A DNA stretch of 34,350 nt from Clostridiales bacterium (GTDB lineage: Bacteria > Bacillota > Clostridia > Lachnospirales > WQUN01): positions 1 to 34,350 of the forward strand of contig JAITDJ010000071.1 in the NCBI GenBank assembly GCA_031282635.1. Direction: 5' to 3'. The translations under genes and the position numbers were made by a program. The stretch's first letter is position 1. Every line of letters begins with the position of its first letter. This document shows positions 16,244-24,277 of the stretch, one piece after another. A model generated the notes under the pieces. The model was not told the DNA's origin and made no database searches. It saw only the letters and a list, made by a program, of their open reading frames with translations.

Positions 16244-19200
16244 TTAGGCCATAAGCCGGAACACATCCAAAATAGTCTGATCATCCACGCCCGCGAATAC
16301 CTCATCCAATAAGATTATCCTCGGGGCGTCACTCCGCGCGGCTTCGTACTTCGCCGCGATGGAACAGAACATTGGCGCGTAAATGGACATAGCCTTTTCA
16401 GCGTCGGAAAACTGTGAAAAAACTTTATCGGTCAATTCACGCCTGGACTCGCCGGTTTTAACGTAAGATAGCCGGAAATCAAACCACTTGCGGTAATCAA
16501 AAATCTGGCCCAGCGTGAAGTGCAGGCTTTGCTGCCCGTCGCTGGCCTCTATGGCTTTGCGCGCCTGCCTGATCCGCGATCTGAAACGCGCAGAAATTTT
16601 TTCAAAATCCTCGTCGTTACGCGTTTTAGCGTCTATCTTCAGTAGTTCAGCCAATTCCCTGGCGTCTATCTCTTCTTCCGTTTCCACTGCGCGGCTGACC
16701 CATGCCAAGCCAAACGCCAAGCCGCCGGGTATATTTATGTTTTTCATGATCTGATCTGTTTTCCTGACCCAGTCGTCGCACCGATAAATCTTATTGGATA
16801 TTTTCAGGGCCATATTCCGGCCCAACGCTTCCTCGAACAGCTTCCGATCCGATTCCTCAATCAGCCCGCGCTGAATTTCGATTTTCCTTTCCAGCAGTCT
16901 GTAAAGCGCGTCAATGCCTGTCTTTCGGCCTTCGGCCACGCATGTGATATTCAGACGATTTATTTTCAAGACCATTTCCGGATTCCGCTCAAATAATTCT
17001 TCCTCTTTCGGCTCGTACTCCCAAAGGTATCGCAAATTGTCCGATAACCGGTTATGTACCTCTTTCTCCATGTCTTCGGCGCTTCTGCCGACAAAATTAC
17101 GCTTGCCCAATTCCAGTCGATTCAGCGCCTTACTGACGCTGCCACGATCGTCCGTGTTCAAATCCTGTATATCCGTAAACCGCAGCGCCGCTTCGTCTTC
17201 CAACGCGTGCTTAACAAATGCCATTTCGCGTTCTTTTGCGGCTTTTACCTGGCCCGCTGTTTCGGTATCCGCAATCAACCTCGACAATTTGGATTCCAGC
17301 GCGCCGGAAGTTTTCCGCAATATATCCAGGCTGTTCTTAATCTCTTCCATTCGATGCCGCCTGGCCCCGATAGTCCGCACAACCTCCTCATAGCCCGAAG
17401 CGCAGAGCCGCTCCTCAACGCTGTTGATCTCTGCGTTGACGCCATTCTGACGGCGCTCCAGCTCAACCGTGTCATATAATAAGTTATCCAAATCTATTTT
17501 CAACGCCTCAAGCCTATCTATCTCATCAGCGGTTTTTGTGACGTTTGCCAGCAAGCTGTTATGCTCGTCAATAAAATCCGCCAAATCAAAGCTGTATTGA
17601 CGCATATTTTCCAGCGCGGCTTTATATGCCTTAATATCGGCGGGCAGACCGATTTGATCGCCCAGCGCCGCGGCTTTCGCGTTCAGACGATCTATCTCTT
17701 TTTTTATGGGAACAATACGACTGTTCAGGCTCTCGTATTCGCTTTTGGCGATCTGAATTCCAACGTCCAGGCCGCGCATGAACCCGGCGGCTTCAGTCAG
17801 CGCGTCCGTACCTGGCATACGTTTATATTCTCCCATCAGTTCGGCGGTTTCAGACTTCAATTCCTTTATTTCCGTTTCGTATAAAACTATCCGCTTGACC
17901 AAGCCCTCTATTTCCACCTGCAACGCGTGAATCGCGGCCTGACGGCTGCGCTCGCGCGCCGCTGCGCCAATGAATTTTGAAATATACTCTCCCGACGCCG
18001 TACCGGTGATCGCCCCGATACGAAACGAGCCCGAAGCGTTAACCGCGGTATGCGACTCTACGCCATAGTAAACGGCTTTAAGCGCGTTATCCGCGAGGAT
18101 TTTTAAGCCGGTTTCCCCATCCACTTCCAATATGCCGGCAAGGTCATAATCCTTGTCCAGTTTCGGCAGTTTATCAAAGACAAACATATATTTATCAGCC
18201 AGACCGGGGTTATCTTCCGCGGCTTTTAAAACCGTCTCCCGATACTTTTCCGGTATAACTATCGCGTCAAGTATGCCCATCCGCCATAAGGCCTCTTCAA
18301 CGCGGTTCGCGGACGTTTCGCTCACATCCGGTTTAAAGCGTGACAGCTTGTAAAACGGCGCAAACGGAATACCGTGTTCTTGTAAGTATTCACGCGCCCG
18401 TACGGTCTCCGGCAAACGTTCCGGCTCAATTTCCTTTGCCTCGCGCAGTCTTCTTATTTCGGCCTGCCTATTGTTTTTTTCTTCTTGAAGCCAGCTCATC
18501 TGAAGTTTTTTGGCCCCGATCCTCTGATCGATCGCACCGCGCAGCGCGGATAGCAGCTCATCTGTAAAAGGCGTAAGATGCAACCGTTCATCCGTATATT
18601 TAAACGCCTTTATAGCGTTATGGATGCCCTCCATCATGTCCGGCAAAACTGTCAGCCGCGTGTTCCCCACCGCCCACTCGTCTATAGCCTGTGTTAAATT
18701 TGACTTAATATCAAAAAAGTCCGATTCCGCTTTAGAAAACTCTTCGTTTTTGTCTTTCAGAACTTTACCGCTTTCATCCAACTTTTTATTCAGCTCGTCC
18801 CCTTCCGCATACAGCCGGGCTAAATTTTCAAGCAGATCCACGCCTTCACGCAAAGCTTCATCATGCCTCTTCAGCCCTTCTTTTATCAGAAGGAAATCGA
18901 ATTCCTCACACTCCGCAAAAGACTCTGTCATCAATTCATGTTCCTCAAACGCGGCTTCGTCAGCCAAGCCTTCCAATACCTTCAGCGCGCCGTCAATGCG
19001 GCTCATACGCCATCGCGCTTCCGCTTCCAGTGTTTTTATCGCTATATCGCTTTGACTAATGCGCGTCCTTTTCACAAGCGTATCTTTATTCTTTTTTCTC
19101 AGGGAATCGGCGTAATTTTCCGATTCAAACCTTAAACGCGTCAATCGTTCCATGGCTTCGGCTTCAGCCTCATGCCGCTCGCTTAACGCGCTGATTGTTT

Positions 19201-20146
19201 GCTCACACTCAATATTATCGCCGCACAGCCGCTCTATCGTTTCATTATTAAGCGTAATGTCGTTTTCTGTCTCAACTTTATTCGCCATTAGCTTCTCGTA
19301 TTCTTCGGCGGCTCTGTCAAATTCGCGGACGGACGCGATATACGCGCGCAGTTTGCCTGTCATCATAAGACGGTTATAATACCTGTATGCTTCCAATATA
19401 CGCCCGACCGCGTTAAAACTCTCTGTTATGGCCGTCAGCCGATTCTGTTGATTATCTATATTCTCAACAGCCTCGGTAAGCGGCCTCAGATCAGCGTCCG
19501 TCAGCGACGGAAGCGAATCCGACAGTATTTCCAGCATCACGCTGGGCTTAAAGTCCTTCGAGAGTGCAGGTCCGCACAGCTTGTCAATAAGTTCCAACAG
19601 TTCTTTATAGTTTTCAATCGATGGGAACCCAAACAACCGGCGGTTTACTTCTTTTATGTATTCCCGCTGAGAATCGAACACCAGACCGTCCGCGCCTAAT
19701 TCTGCGCACAGCTCCGCCCTTGTCAAACCATCCAATTCTCGAGCCTTTTTAACCAAACACAGGTTCCGGCCAACAGCGCGGTTTTCCGCGCAAAAATACC
19801 ACACGTCATGATTCCGGCGCTTTCGGGCGCGTGTACCTAATCCTACAGTCACAAGCTCGTCATTTTTGACAAATTCCATATACAGGTATCCGATACGCTC
19901 CTCGCGTTTGCCGCCTTCCCCCCGTATATCCAGCCGCCCGTCCCTGTCCCGAAACGTACTGAGCCATGCGAGGCCGCTATCTTCGTCCGTCAGCAGCGGC
20001 AGAAACATCCTCGTGATTACACGCTTGCCCGAACCGTTTATACGGCAGGGCAGCGGTCTGCCGTTTTTCCAAAAAAATTCCTGACTGCCATAATACCAAA
20101 AATTTATAAAGCCCGTACGTTTAATATCCCATCTGCCATCAACCAC
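16244..20146 (-). pseudogene. SMC-like ATPase, TIGR02680 / Wadjet JetC type, orphan with degenerate ATPase motifs and cut-off C-terminus
   Basis: 1300 residues in one open frame. The N-terminus (RTGFINFWYY, LTRAELCAELG, EVNRRLFGF, LSKDFKPSVMLEILSDSLP) matches the TIGR02680 family, the MukB/SMC-like subunit of a Wadjet anti-plasmid system whose partners carry DUF2397, DUF2398 and DUF2399. Long coiled coils fill about residues 270-1100. Key motifs are damaged: the P-loop reads RINGSGKR (R35 replaces the first Gly, R42 the Ser/Thr), and the ABC signature reads FSDAEKAM (1246-1253) instead of FSGGEKAM. Walker B LLDEVFAGVDD (D1281, E1282) is intact. The frame stops right after FRLMA, where the family normally continues for several dozen residues. 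No partner gene is adjacent. The GTG start has GGGGAG upstream. It is probably a decaying remnant; a repurposed protein is the alternative. Confidence 0.75.
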
Positions 20147-20340
20147 AACTTAACTCCCCCTGTTCACCGCGCCGGCCGGCGGCGAAATGAGCGCCGCGTC
20201 ATGCTTTTTTAGCATATCATATTGGAAGGGGTTGGCGCAAATTTTTTCCGCCGCCGGGCCGCGCGGGGCACGCCCTTCCGTCGATTTCTTTATTCGCGTT
20301 CATTGAGCCTTTTTTGAAAAAACACGTTTTTGAAAAAAGC

Positions 20341-20369
20341 TTGACACAGCGGGCGAGCTTAATTATAAT
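20341..20369 (+). promoter_or_regulatory. Consensus promoter for tRNA-Arg
   Basis: TTGACA (20341-20346), a 17-base spacer and TATAAT (20364-20369), both boxes perfect. The only plus-strand gene downstream is the tRNA at 20442, so the transcript would have a leader of about 65 bases. Confidence 0.88.
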
Positions 20370-20385
20370 ACTTTTAGGCGTTACG

Positions 20386-20417
20386 TTGACCTCCCCACGG
20401 CTAAAGCCGGGGGATTC
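20386..20417 (-). repeat. Hairpin resembling an IS200/IS605-family right end
   Basis: On the minus strand the order GAATCCCCCGGCTTT-AGCCGTGGGGAGGTCAA resembles the imperfect hairpin plus TCAA boundary at right ends of IS200/IS605 (tnpB-type) elements, as I remember them. The stem is CCCCACGGCT/AGCCG-GGGG with a 2-base loop. No tnpA or tnpB frame is nearby, so at most this is a remnant or a small non-autonomous copy. It sits between the tRNA promoter and the tRNA. Confidence 0.4.
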
Positions 20418-20441
20418 ATTCAGCAAGGTAAAGACTCTTAA

Positions 20442-20499
<58 letters not shown>

Positions 20500-20515
<16 letters not shown>

Positions 20516-20898
20516 GTTGAAAAACCCCCGGAAACATCACGTTTTTAAAACTTTGTTCGGTGTCTTGAGTGTGAACGGTGGCACATTTAGTGGCACAAAG
20601 GGAACTGAGTTAAAACCCGAAAAAGGCTTAAAAATGAGAAACTGAGGCCTAAAGCTAAAACGGTTAAAAGGACAAAAGGTAAAAAATATAGTAAAAAAAT
20701 GGAACGGCGGATGTCATTTTACATGAAGCCGCTATTCCTTTTTTGTAGGTTAATATGTTCGGTGGCACGTCGAAACACCACGCTTATTCCGGATCTGCGG
20801 TATTGCTTTGCCCTCTTTTTTTTGAACCCTTTACATACGCGGAAATGTAACTCTCCGGTTAATGTCAACATATTTTATTTTTCCGTTGAGGTGGTTTT
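20500..20898. other. tRNA-proximal stretch without a gene; probable attachment region
   Basis: No convincing gene lies between the tRNA and the Xre gene. The T-arm GGGGGTTCAA (from about 20490) is mirrored by TTGAAAAACCCCC at about 20517-20529, so the tRNA 3' half can pair with its own flank. GTGGCACA occurs at 20578-20585 and 20590-20597 (12-base spacing), and GTGGCAC again at 20762-20768. Such short directly repeated boxes beside a tRNA look like arm-type integrase sites. A purine-rich run occupies 20610-20700. Confidence 0.45.
20831..20850. promoter_or_regulatory. Dyad upstream of the first Xre gene, candidate operator
   Basis: Perfect inverted repeat TTACAT-N8-ATGTAA, ending 48 bases before the Xre start codon. 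The position and size fit a repressor operator used for autoregulation. Confidence 0.5.
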
Positions 20899-21162
20899 AT
20901 GAGCGGGTTTAGTGACAGATTAAAGAAGCTCCAAAATGAGCATAGTCTTTTAAAAAAGGACGTTGCACTGGCAGTTGGTATCTCAACGGTTGCTTATTAT
21001 TACATTGAAACTGAACGAAAAAGGCCATCAACGGATACAATTATCAAGTTAGCCCGTTTCTTCAACGTATCAACCGACTACCTGCTCGGCTTATCTAGAG
21101 ATCCAACTATCCACGATCCCGTCACCGACGAGGAAGCCGCCGCGTTGGAGCAGCCAATATAA
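20899..21162 (+). CDS. Xre-family helix-turn-helix regulator
   Basis: 87 residues consisting almost only of an HTH_3/Cro-CI domain (FSDRLKKLQNEHSLLKKDVALAVG...YYIETERKRPSTDTIIKLARFFNVSTDYLLGLS). The start has GAGGTGG 7 bases upstream. It is likely the island's repressor, binding DNA as a dimer, with the TTACAT-N8-ATGTAA dyad as its candidate operator. There is no cleavage or oligomerisation domain, so SOS-type self-cleavage is not expected. A second paralogous regulator follows. Confidence 0.88.
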   Translation: MSGFSDRLKKLQNEHSLLKKDVALAVGISTVAYYYIETERKRPSTDTIIKLARFFNVSTDYLLGLSRDPTIHDPVTDEEAAALEQPI

Positions 21163-21191
21163 GCATTTCGCCTCCGCCCTCTGGCGGCGTA

Positions 21192-21228
21192 TACATCGTG
21201 TACAGGCTTGTCCTTCCCGCACGATGTA
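21192..21228. repeat. 9-bp inverted repeat between the two Xre genes
   Basis: TACATCGTG (21192-21200) and CACGATGTA (21220-21228) are separated by 19 bases. It lies 24 bases before the -35 box of the second Xre gene and may be an operator or a terminator stem without a T-run. Confidence 0.45.
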
Positions 21229-21251
21229 ATAAAATGGAACAAAATAGGTCA

Positions 21252-21280
21252 TTTACGTTTTTTTTGGTCTGTGGTATAAT
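21252..21280 (+). promoter_or_regulatory. Promoter of the second Xre gene
   Basis: TTTACG (21252-21257), a 17-base spacer that is T-rich at its start, and TATAAT (21275-21280). The leader to the ATG at 21347 is about 60 bases. Confidence 0.65.
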
Positions 21281-21346
21281 GATTTTGCTTACTTCGAATA
21301 TAATTGTAAGTCTTATTAAGACTATTGTCAATAGGATGATCTATAT

Positions 21347-21598
21347 ATGAATAAAATAATTTTTTCGACTAGATTAAGAGCTTTAAGAAAAGCAACAGGC
21401 TTGACGCAAGCAGATCTAGGGAGAGTTCTTGGAGGCACGCAGAGCTTTATTAAGCATTTAGAAATGGGCGATAGTTTTCCGAATATAGATAATTTCCTTG
21501 CCATTGCCGAATATTTTCACGTAACTACCGACTATTTATTCGGCCGCACCGACGATCCGCACCACACCGACATAAACCCTGCCATAAGAACCGCATAG
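21347..21598 (+). CDS. Xre-family helix-turn-helix regulator, second copy
   Basis: 83 residues with a Cro/CI HTH (FSTRLRALRKATGLTQADLGRVLGG...IKHLEMGDSFPNIDNFLAIAEYFHVTTDYLFGRTDDP). It is clearly of the same type as the Xre protein at 20899, sharing the TDYL-G end of the domain, but is not a recent duplicate. It has its own promoter and a terminator after it, so it is a separate unit. The ribosome binding site AGGATGAT is moderate. It probably controls the island. Confidence 0.85.
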   Translation: MNKIIFSTRLRALRKATGLTQADLGRVLGGTQSFIKHLEMGDSFPNIDNFLAIAEYFHVTTDYLFGRTDDPHHTDINPAIRTA

Positions 21599-21628
21599 TC
21601 AATTTCATTAATTTGTTCACCCAGTATA

Positions 21629-21658
21629 AATCCCCAGTTATTTTTATGGGGATTTTTT
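21629..21658 (+). terminator. Terminator after the second Xre gene
   Basis: AATCCCC (21629-21635) pairs with GGGGATT (21648-21654) around a 12-base loop, followed by a T-run to 21658. Confidence 0.8.
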
Positions 21659-21755
21659 ATTTACTCCATATTCCATATAGAAAATCCTCAGCATTGGTTA
21701 AACTATTACCATCAACTCTGGGGCAGCATATACAATGTCATAAGCAGAAATTCTT

Positions 21756-23165
21756 TTGAAAAAGACATGGTACAAAATTTTAGAATCCCCGTACTTTATT
21801 ATTGTCATAGCTTTTATCTCGGTTTTCAGCCCATTTGCGGTACGCCTTGTTTTAGGTGTTCTTCTGGCGGCGCTTAAAGCCGGGCATGAAATAAACATTC
21901 ATGAACTTAAAGATTCATTTGAAAAGTTAAAAACTGAATATGAAACTCAAGTTCTCCATCAGGATGAGTCACTAGAATATGAATTTAACAAAAAGTATAA
22001 TGAGCTTTCTGATAAATTTGATATTATGAGGTCTAAATATGATAAAGAGATCAGCGAATTGCAAATTAAGAAATCTGAATATGATAATGAAATCAGCCAA
22101 TTAAAAAATGAGATCAATATGCTTGAAGGTCAAGCGATGGTATCCGCGTATAATTTTTCTGATTATGCCGCGATTAGTTCGGAAGAATGCCGCAACCGTT
22201 TGTCCATGTTAAAAATAAATGAGCAGGAAATAATAAAGAGTTTTCTTGAATCTCACTCAAAGGCTCCAAAAACATATAAAAATAATATTAAGCAGATTAT
22301 TCGGTGTTTCAATGCGGAAACTGATAATATCATGTTGAATCTAACGGTTAAATCGATAGAATCCTGCCGTAATAAAGTTATAAAATCTTTTGAATCCCTT
22401 AATAAAATTTTTGAGACAGACGATATTGTCATCAATAAAAAGCTATTAAAGTATAAACTAGAAGAATTAAATCTTGTTTATACAGCGCAGCTGAAACGAG
22501 AAGAGGAAACCGCGACACGAAAGGTAATCCGCGAGCAAATGCTGGAAGAAGAAAAAGTCCGCCGTGAAATTGAACGGGAAAAAGCTAAGCTTGATAAAGA
22601 AACAGCTCAGTTTCAAGCGGAAGTTTCTAAACTTATGAGTTATATGCAAAAAGCGACCAGTGATATTGATAAACAGCTTTACGCTGATAAAATTAAGGAA
22701 TTGGACGAAAAAATAAAGGATATTGAGATAATAAAACAAGACGTATTAAACCGTGAGCAGAATACGCGCGCCGGTTTTGTTTATATCATATCCAATATTG
22801 GCTCCTTTGGTGAGGATGTATACAAAATCGGCATGACACGCCGGCTTGAGCCGATGGATAGGATTAATGAATTAAGCGGCGCGTCAGTTCCATTTCCCTT
22901 TGACGTTCATGCCATGATATTCTCTGAGGACGCGCCGGCGTTGGAAACAATCCTGCACCAGTATTTCAAAAACTGGGGCAAAGAGATCAATAAAGTTAAC
23001 CCGCGCAAAGAATTTTTCCAAGTAAACATAAAGGTTATAAAAGAGCTGGTTAAAGAAAACCACAACGCGACTGTAGTGTTTACGGATATTCTCGACGCAA
23101 GCCAGTACCGCCGTTCCCTTGAGCTCGCCAAAGCCTTAATAACGGAAGATGATCTGGTCATCTGA
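21756..23165 (+). CDS. DUF4041 / T5orf172 (GIY-YIG-like) protein with N-terminal membrane segment
   Basis: 469 residues. Order: a hydrophobic segment at about residues 12-42, a Lys/Glu-rich coiled coil at about 45-130, a middle helical DUF4041-like region, a second coiled coil at about 245-345, and a C-terminal T5orf172/GIY-YIG-like domain (FVYIISN...DVYKIGMTRRLEPMDRINELSG...ALETILHQYF). Such proteins are frequent in phages and islands; the C-terminal domain is nuclease-like. The start is an uncertain TTG at 21756, chosen because it keeps the whole hydrophobic segment; the next in-frame Met is well inside the coiled coil. The ribosome binding site is poor. The Leu/Glu/Lys-rich, lower-GC sequence differs from the housekeeping genes. 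A membrane-anchored nuclease role, perhaps defence, is inference. Confidence 0.75.
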   Translation: MKKTWYKILESPYFIIVIAFISVFSPFAVRLVLGVLLAALKAGHEINIHELKDSFEKLKTEYETQVLHQDESLEYEFNKKYNELSDKFDIMRSKYDKEISELQIKKSEYDNEISQLKNEINMLEGQAMVSAYNFSDYAAISSEECRNRLSMLKINEQEIIKSFLESHSKAPKTYKNNIKQIIRCFNAETDNIMLNLTVKSIESCRNKVIKSFESLNKIFETDDIVINKKLLKYKLEELNLVYTAQLKREEETATRKVIREQMLEEEKVRREIEREKAKLDKETAQFQAEVSKLMSYMQKATSDIDKQLYADKIKELDEKIKDIEIIKQDVLNREQNTRAGFVYIISNIGSFGEDVYKIGMTRRLEPMDRINELSGASVPFPFDVHAMIFSEDAPALETILHQYFKNWGKEINKVNPRKEFFQVNIKVIKELVKENHNATVVFTDILDASQYRRSLELAKALITEDDLVI

Positions 23166-23172
23166 AACGCCA

Positions 23173-23202
23173 AAGCCGGAGGCGTCAAGGCGTCTCCGGC
23201 TT
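23173..23202. terminator. Hairpin after the DUF4041 gene
   Basis: AAGCCGGAG (23173-23181) pairs perfectly with CTCCGGCTT (23194-23202), 8 bases after the stop codon. No T-run follows. It shares its GCCGGAG core with the hairpins at 23980 and 25535. Confidence 0.6.
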
Positions 23203-23305
23203 CCCGGTATTCCCGCAAAGGGTCTCCATGACCCCATAATCGGTTTGTTTGTATTATTATAATATATCAATTCCGCGTCCCCGGCTTTTGGGCGTGTTCC
23301 ATGCA

Positions 23306-23659
23306 TCACACGCTCAATTTGTATAACGCGTACTGGTTCAGTGATACGCCTTCCTTTTCCGCCTCAACAGATAGCTTAAAATGCAATGACTTTGGTATTC
23401 TGATTACAAACTTGCCGCTGTAATCACTATTTTGGATGGGTTCAGGAATTTCAAAGCCATTCTGCAGCTTGGCTTCAATATACCCCTCCATTGCCTCAAG
23501 CAAAGAAGCATACGCATCATTAAAAGTTTCGCCCGTACTCTGGCAGCCGTCCAATTCCAAAACACGCCCATAAAAATAATCCCCGTTCCCGTCGCGCATG
23601 GGTTGAATGATGTAGTTGTAAGGCAAAGACATATAATAGCGAGCAGTCTTATTTTCCAT
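23306..23659 (-). CDS. hicB: HicB-family antitoxin
   Basis: About 117 residues. The N-terminal half is the HicB fold (YNYIIQPMRDGNGDYFYGRVLELDGCQSTGETFNDAYASL), and the C-terminal half is a ribbon-helix-helix DNA-binding domain (SGKFVIRIPKSLHFKLSVEAEKEGVSLNQYALYKLS). It neutralises HicA and represses its own promoter. The start is uncertain: I use the ATG at 23659, while the open frame reaches a TTG at 23671. It follows hicA by about 30 bases in the same transcript. Confidence 0.9.
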   Translation of the reverse strand: MENKTARYYMSLPYNYIIQPMRDGNGDYFYGRVLELDGCQSTGETFNDAYASLLEAMEGYIEAKLQNGFEIPEPIQNSDYSGKFVIRIPKSLHFKLSVEAEKEGVSLNQYALYKLSV

Positions 23660-23691
23660 ATACTCAGGCAAGCGCGCCGCAGAACCGGGAA

Positions 23692-23916
23692 TTATTTCCC
23701 GATTCTGCTCAGAATGCTGCGGACATACACAGCTTTCAGCGGATCCTCATCTTTTATGGTTATCACATCGCCAAACTTGTTTATGTACTGGCGGTGAGAG
23801 CCGTTTTGCCGGTCCAGGCGATAACCGTAATGCCGCAATACTTTGTCCGCCTCCGCCATTCTGATTCCGTGCGGCTGATTTTGCATTTTTTCAATCAGCT
23901 TACCGGCGCTTGCCAT
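23692..23916 (-). CDS. hicA: HicA-family mRNA interferase toxin
   Basis: 74 residues with a double-stranded-RNA-binding-like fold. The catalytic His is H41 in NGSHRQY, followed by the usual FGDVITIKDEDPLKAVYVRSIL end. It cleaves mRNA when free of HicB. The start at 23916 has GGGAGGTGAT upstream, and the predicted promoter sits just before it; the longer frame to 23964 would run through that promoter. The toxin-first order (hicA-hicB) is typical. The pair probably stabilises the island. Confidence 0.92.
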   Translation of the reverse strand: MASAGKLIEKMQNQPHGIRMAEADKVLRHYGYRLDRQNGSHRQYINKFGDVITIKDEDPLKAVYVRSILSRIGK

Positions 23917-23935
23917 TATATCACCTCCCGACAAT

Positions 23936-23964
23936 ATAGTATCATATACAGTATCATATGTCAA
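23936..23964 (-). promoter_or_regulatory. hicAB promoter with two direct operator repeats
   Basis: On the minus strand TTGACA (plus-strand 23959-23964), a 17-base spacer and TACTAT (plus-strand 23936-23941). The spacer is filled by AGTATCATAT repeated at 23938-23947 and 23950-23959 (12-base period), overlapping both boxes. This fits HicB ribbon-helix-helix binding for autorepression. Confidence 0.8.
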
Positions 23965-23979
23965 GAGTCTTTTGAAAAA

Positions 23980-24009
23980 GCCGGAGGCCTAATCGCCCTC
24001 CGGCTTTTT
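23980..24009. terminator. Bidirectional terminator upstream of hicA
   Basis: GCCGGAGG (23980-23987) pairs with CCTCCGGC (23997-24004), flanked by A-run and T-run (GAAAAAG before, TTTTT after), so it can act in both directions. It isolates hicAB from the integrase side. Confidence 0.8.
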
Positions 24010-24036
24010 CCGCCAGCCCTTATACTTTCCAACCAG
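23989..24036 (-). pseudogene. Tail of an excisionase-like HTH protein, remnant 1
   Basis: On the minus strand the codons before a TAG at 23989 read VGKYKGWRKKPEGD. This matches the C-terminus of remnant 2 (SGKYKGWRKKPEV) and the usual IKSGKY end of clostridial excisionase-like HTH proteins. Nothing upstream in frame is homologous. It overlaps the terminator stem. Confidence 0.55.
23997..24030. repeat. Direct repeat flanking the integrase, copy 1
   Basis: A 34-base stretch from CCTCCGGCTTTTTCC to TATACTTTCC recurs at 25552-25585 with only a few differences. The two copies lie on either side of the small RNA and integrase block. Confidence 0.7.
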
Positions 24037-24051
24037 CATTCTATCACCATT

Positions 24052-24079
24052 TTGCCTTTTTGCTTTACTCTGATATAAT
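24052..24079 (+). promoter_or_regulatory. Promoter of the small-RNA candidate
   Basis: TTGCCT (24052-24057), a 16-base spacer and TATAAT (24074-24079), preceded by TGA so that it forms an extended -10 (TGATATAAT). Confidence 0.7.
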
Positions 24080-24085
24080 GACTAA

Positions 24086-24186
24086 GGGAAAGCAGGGGCG
24101 GTAAGGCTCGCCCCTTGCTATTTGAGTAAGGCGGCTTCCGTGATGGGGTGGCCGCCGTTCTCACCCAGCCCCAAGGGCTTTTTTTA
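24086..24186 (+). ncRNA. Candidate structured small RNA of about 100 bases
   Basis: A short unit between a good promoter and an intrinsic terminator, with no start codon that opens a credible protein. Stems: AGCAGGGGCG (24091-24100) with CGCCCC-TTGCT (24109-24119); GGCGGC (24130-24135) with GCCGCC (24151-24156); and the terminator AGCCC (24167-24171) with GGGCT (24175-24179) plus seven T. It stops 28 bases before the integrase promoter. It might be an antisense regulator of the integrase or a type I antitoxin RNA; no family is recognised. Confidence 0.55.
24167..24186 (+). terminator. Terminator of the small-RNA candidate
   Basis: AGCCC-CAA-GGGCT followed by TTTTTTTATTT. A short, strong intrinsic terminator. 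Confidence 0.8.
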
Positions 24187-24213
24187 TTTCCCCATTCCCG
24201 CCACTTCCCATTG

Positions 24214-24242
24214 TTGACACGGCCCGATTTATCCGATATTAT
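24214..24242 (+). promoter_or_regulatory. Integrase promoter
   Basis: TTGACA (24214-24219), a 17-base spacer and TATTAT (24237-24242), 36 bases before the integrase start. Confidence 0.75.
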
Positions 24243-24277
24243 AAATGCCGTTTAAAAATTATGTCTGAAAATGGGAG

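Noticed and set aside
16063-16305. 80-codon minus-strand frame overlapping the JetC-like 3' end
   Set aside because: Out of frame with the JetC-like gene, Pro/Arg-rich from GC-rich dyads, no ribosome binding site.
16500-19700. Many frames of 60-160 codons antisense to the JetC-like gene
   Set aside because: Shadow frames caused by the coding bias of the long opposite gene; Ser/Arg-rich and without start signals.
20217-20426. 69-codon minus-strand frame between the JetC-like gene and tRNA-Arg
   Set aside because: It runs through the tRNA promoter and the IS605-like hairpin and has no ribosome binding site.
20699-20902. 67-codon plus-strand frame before the first Xre gene
   Set aside because: Cys/Phe-rich composition, overlaps the operator dyad and the Xre ribosome binding site.
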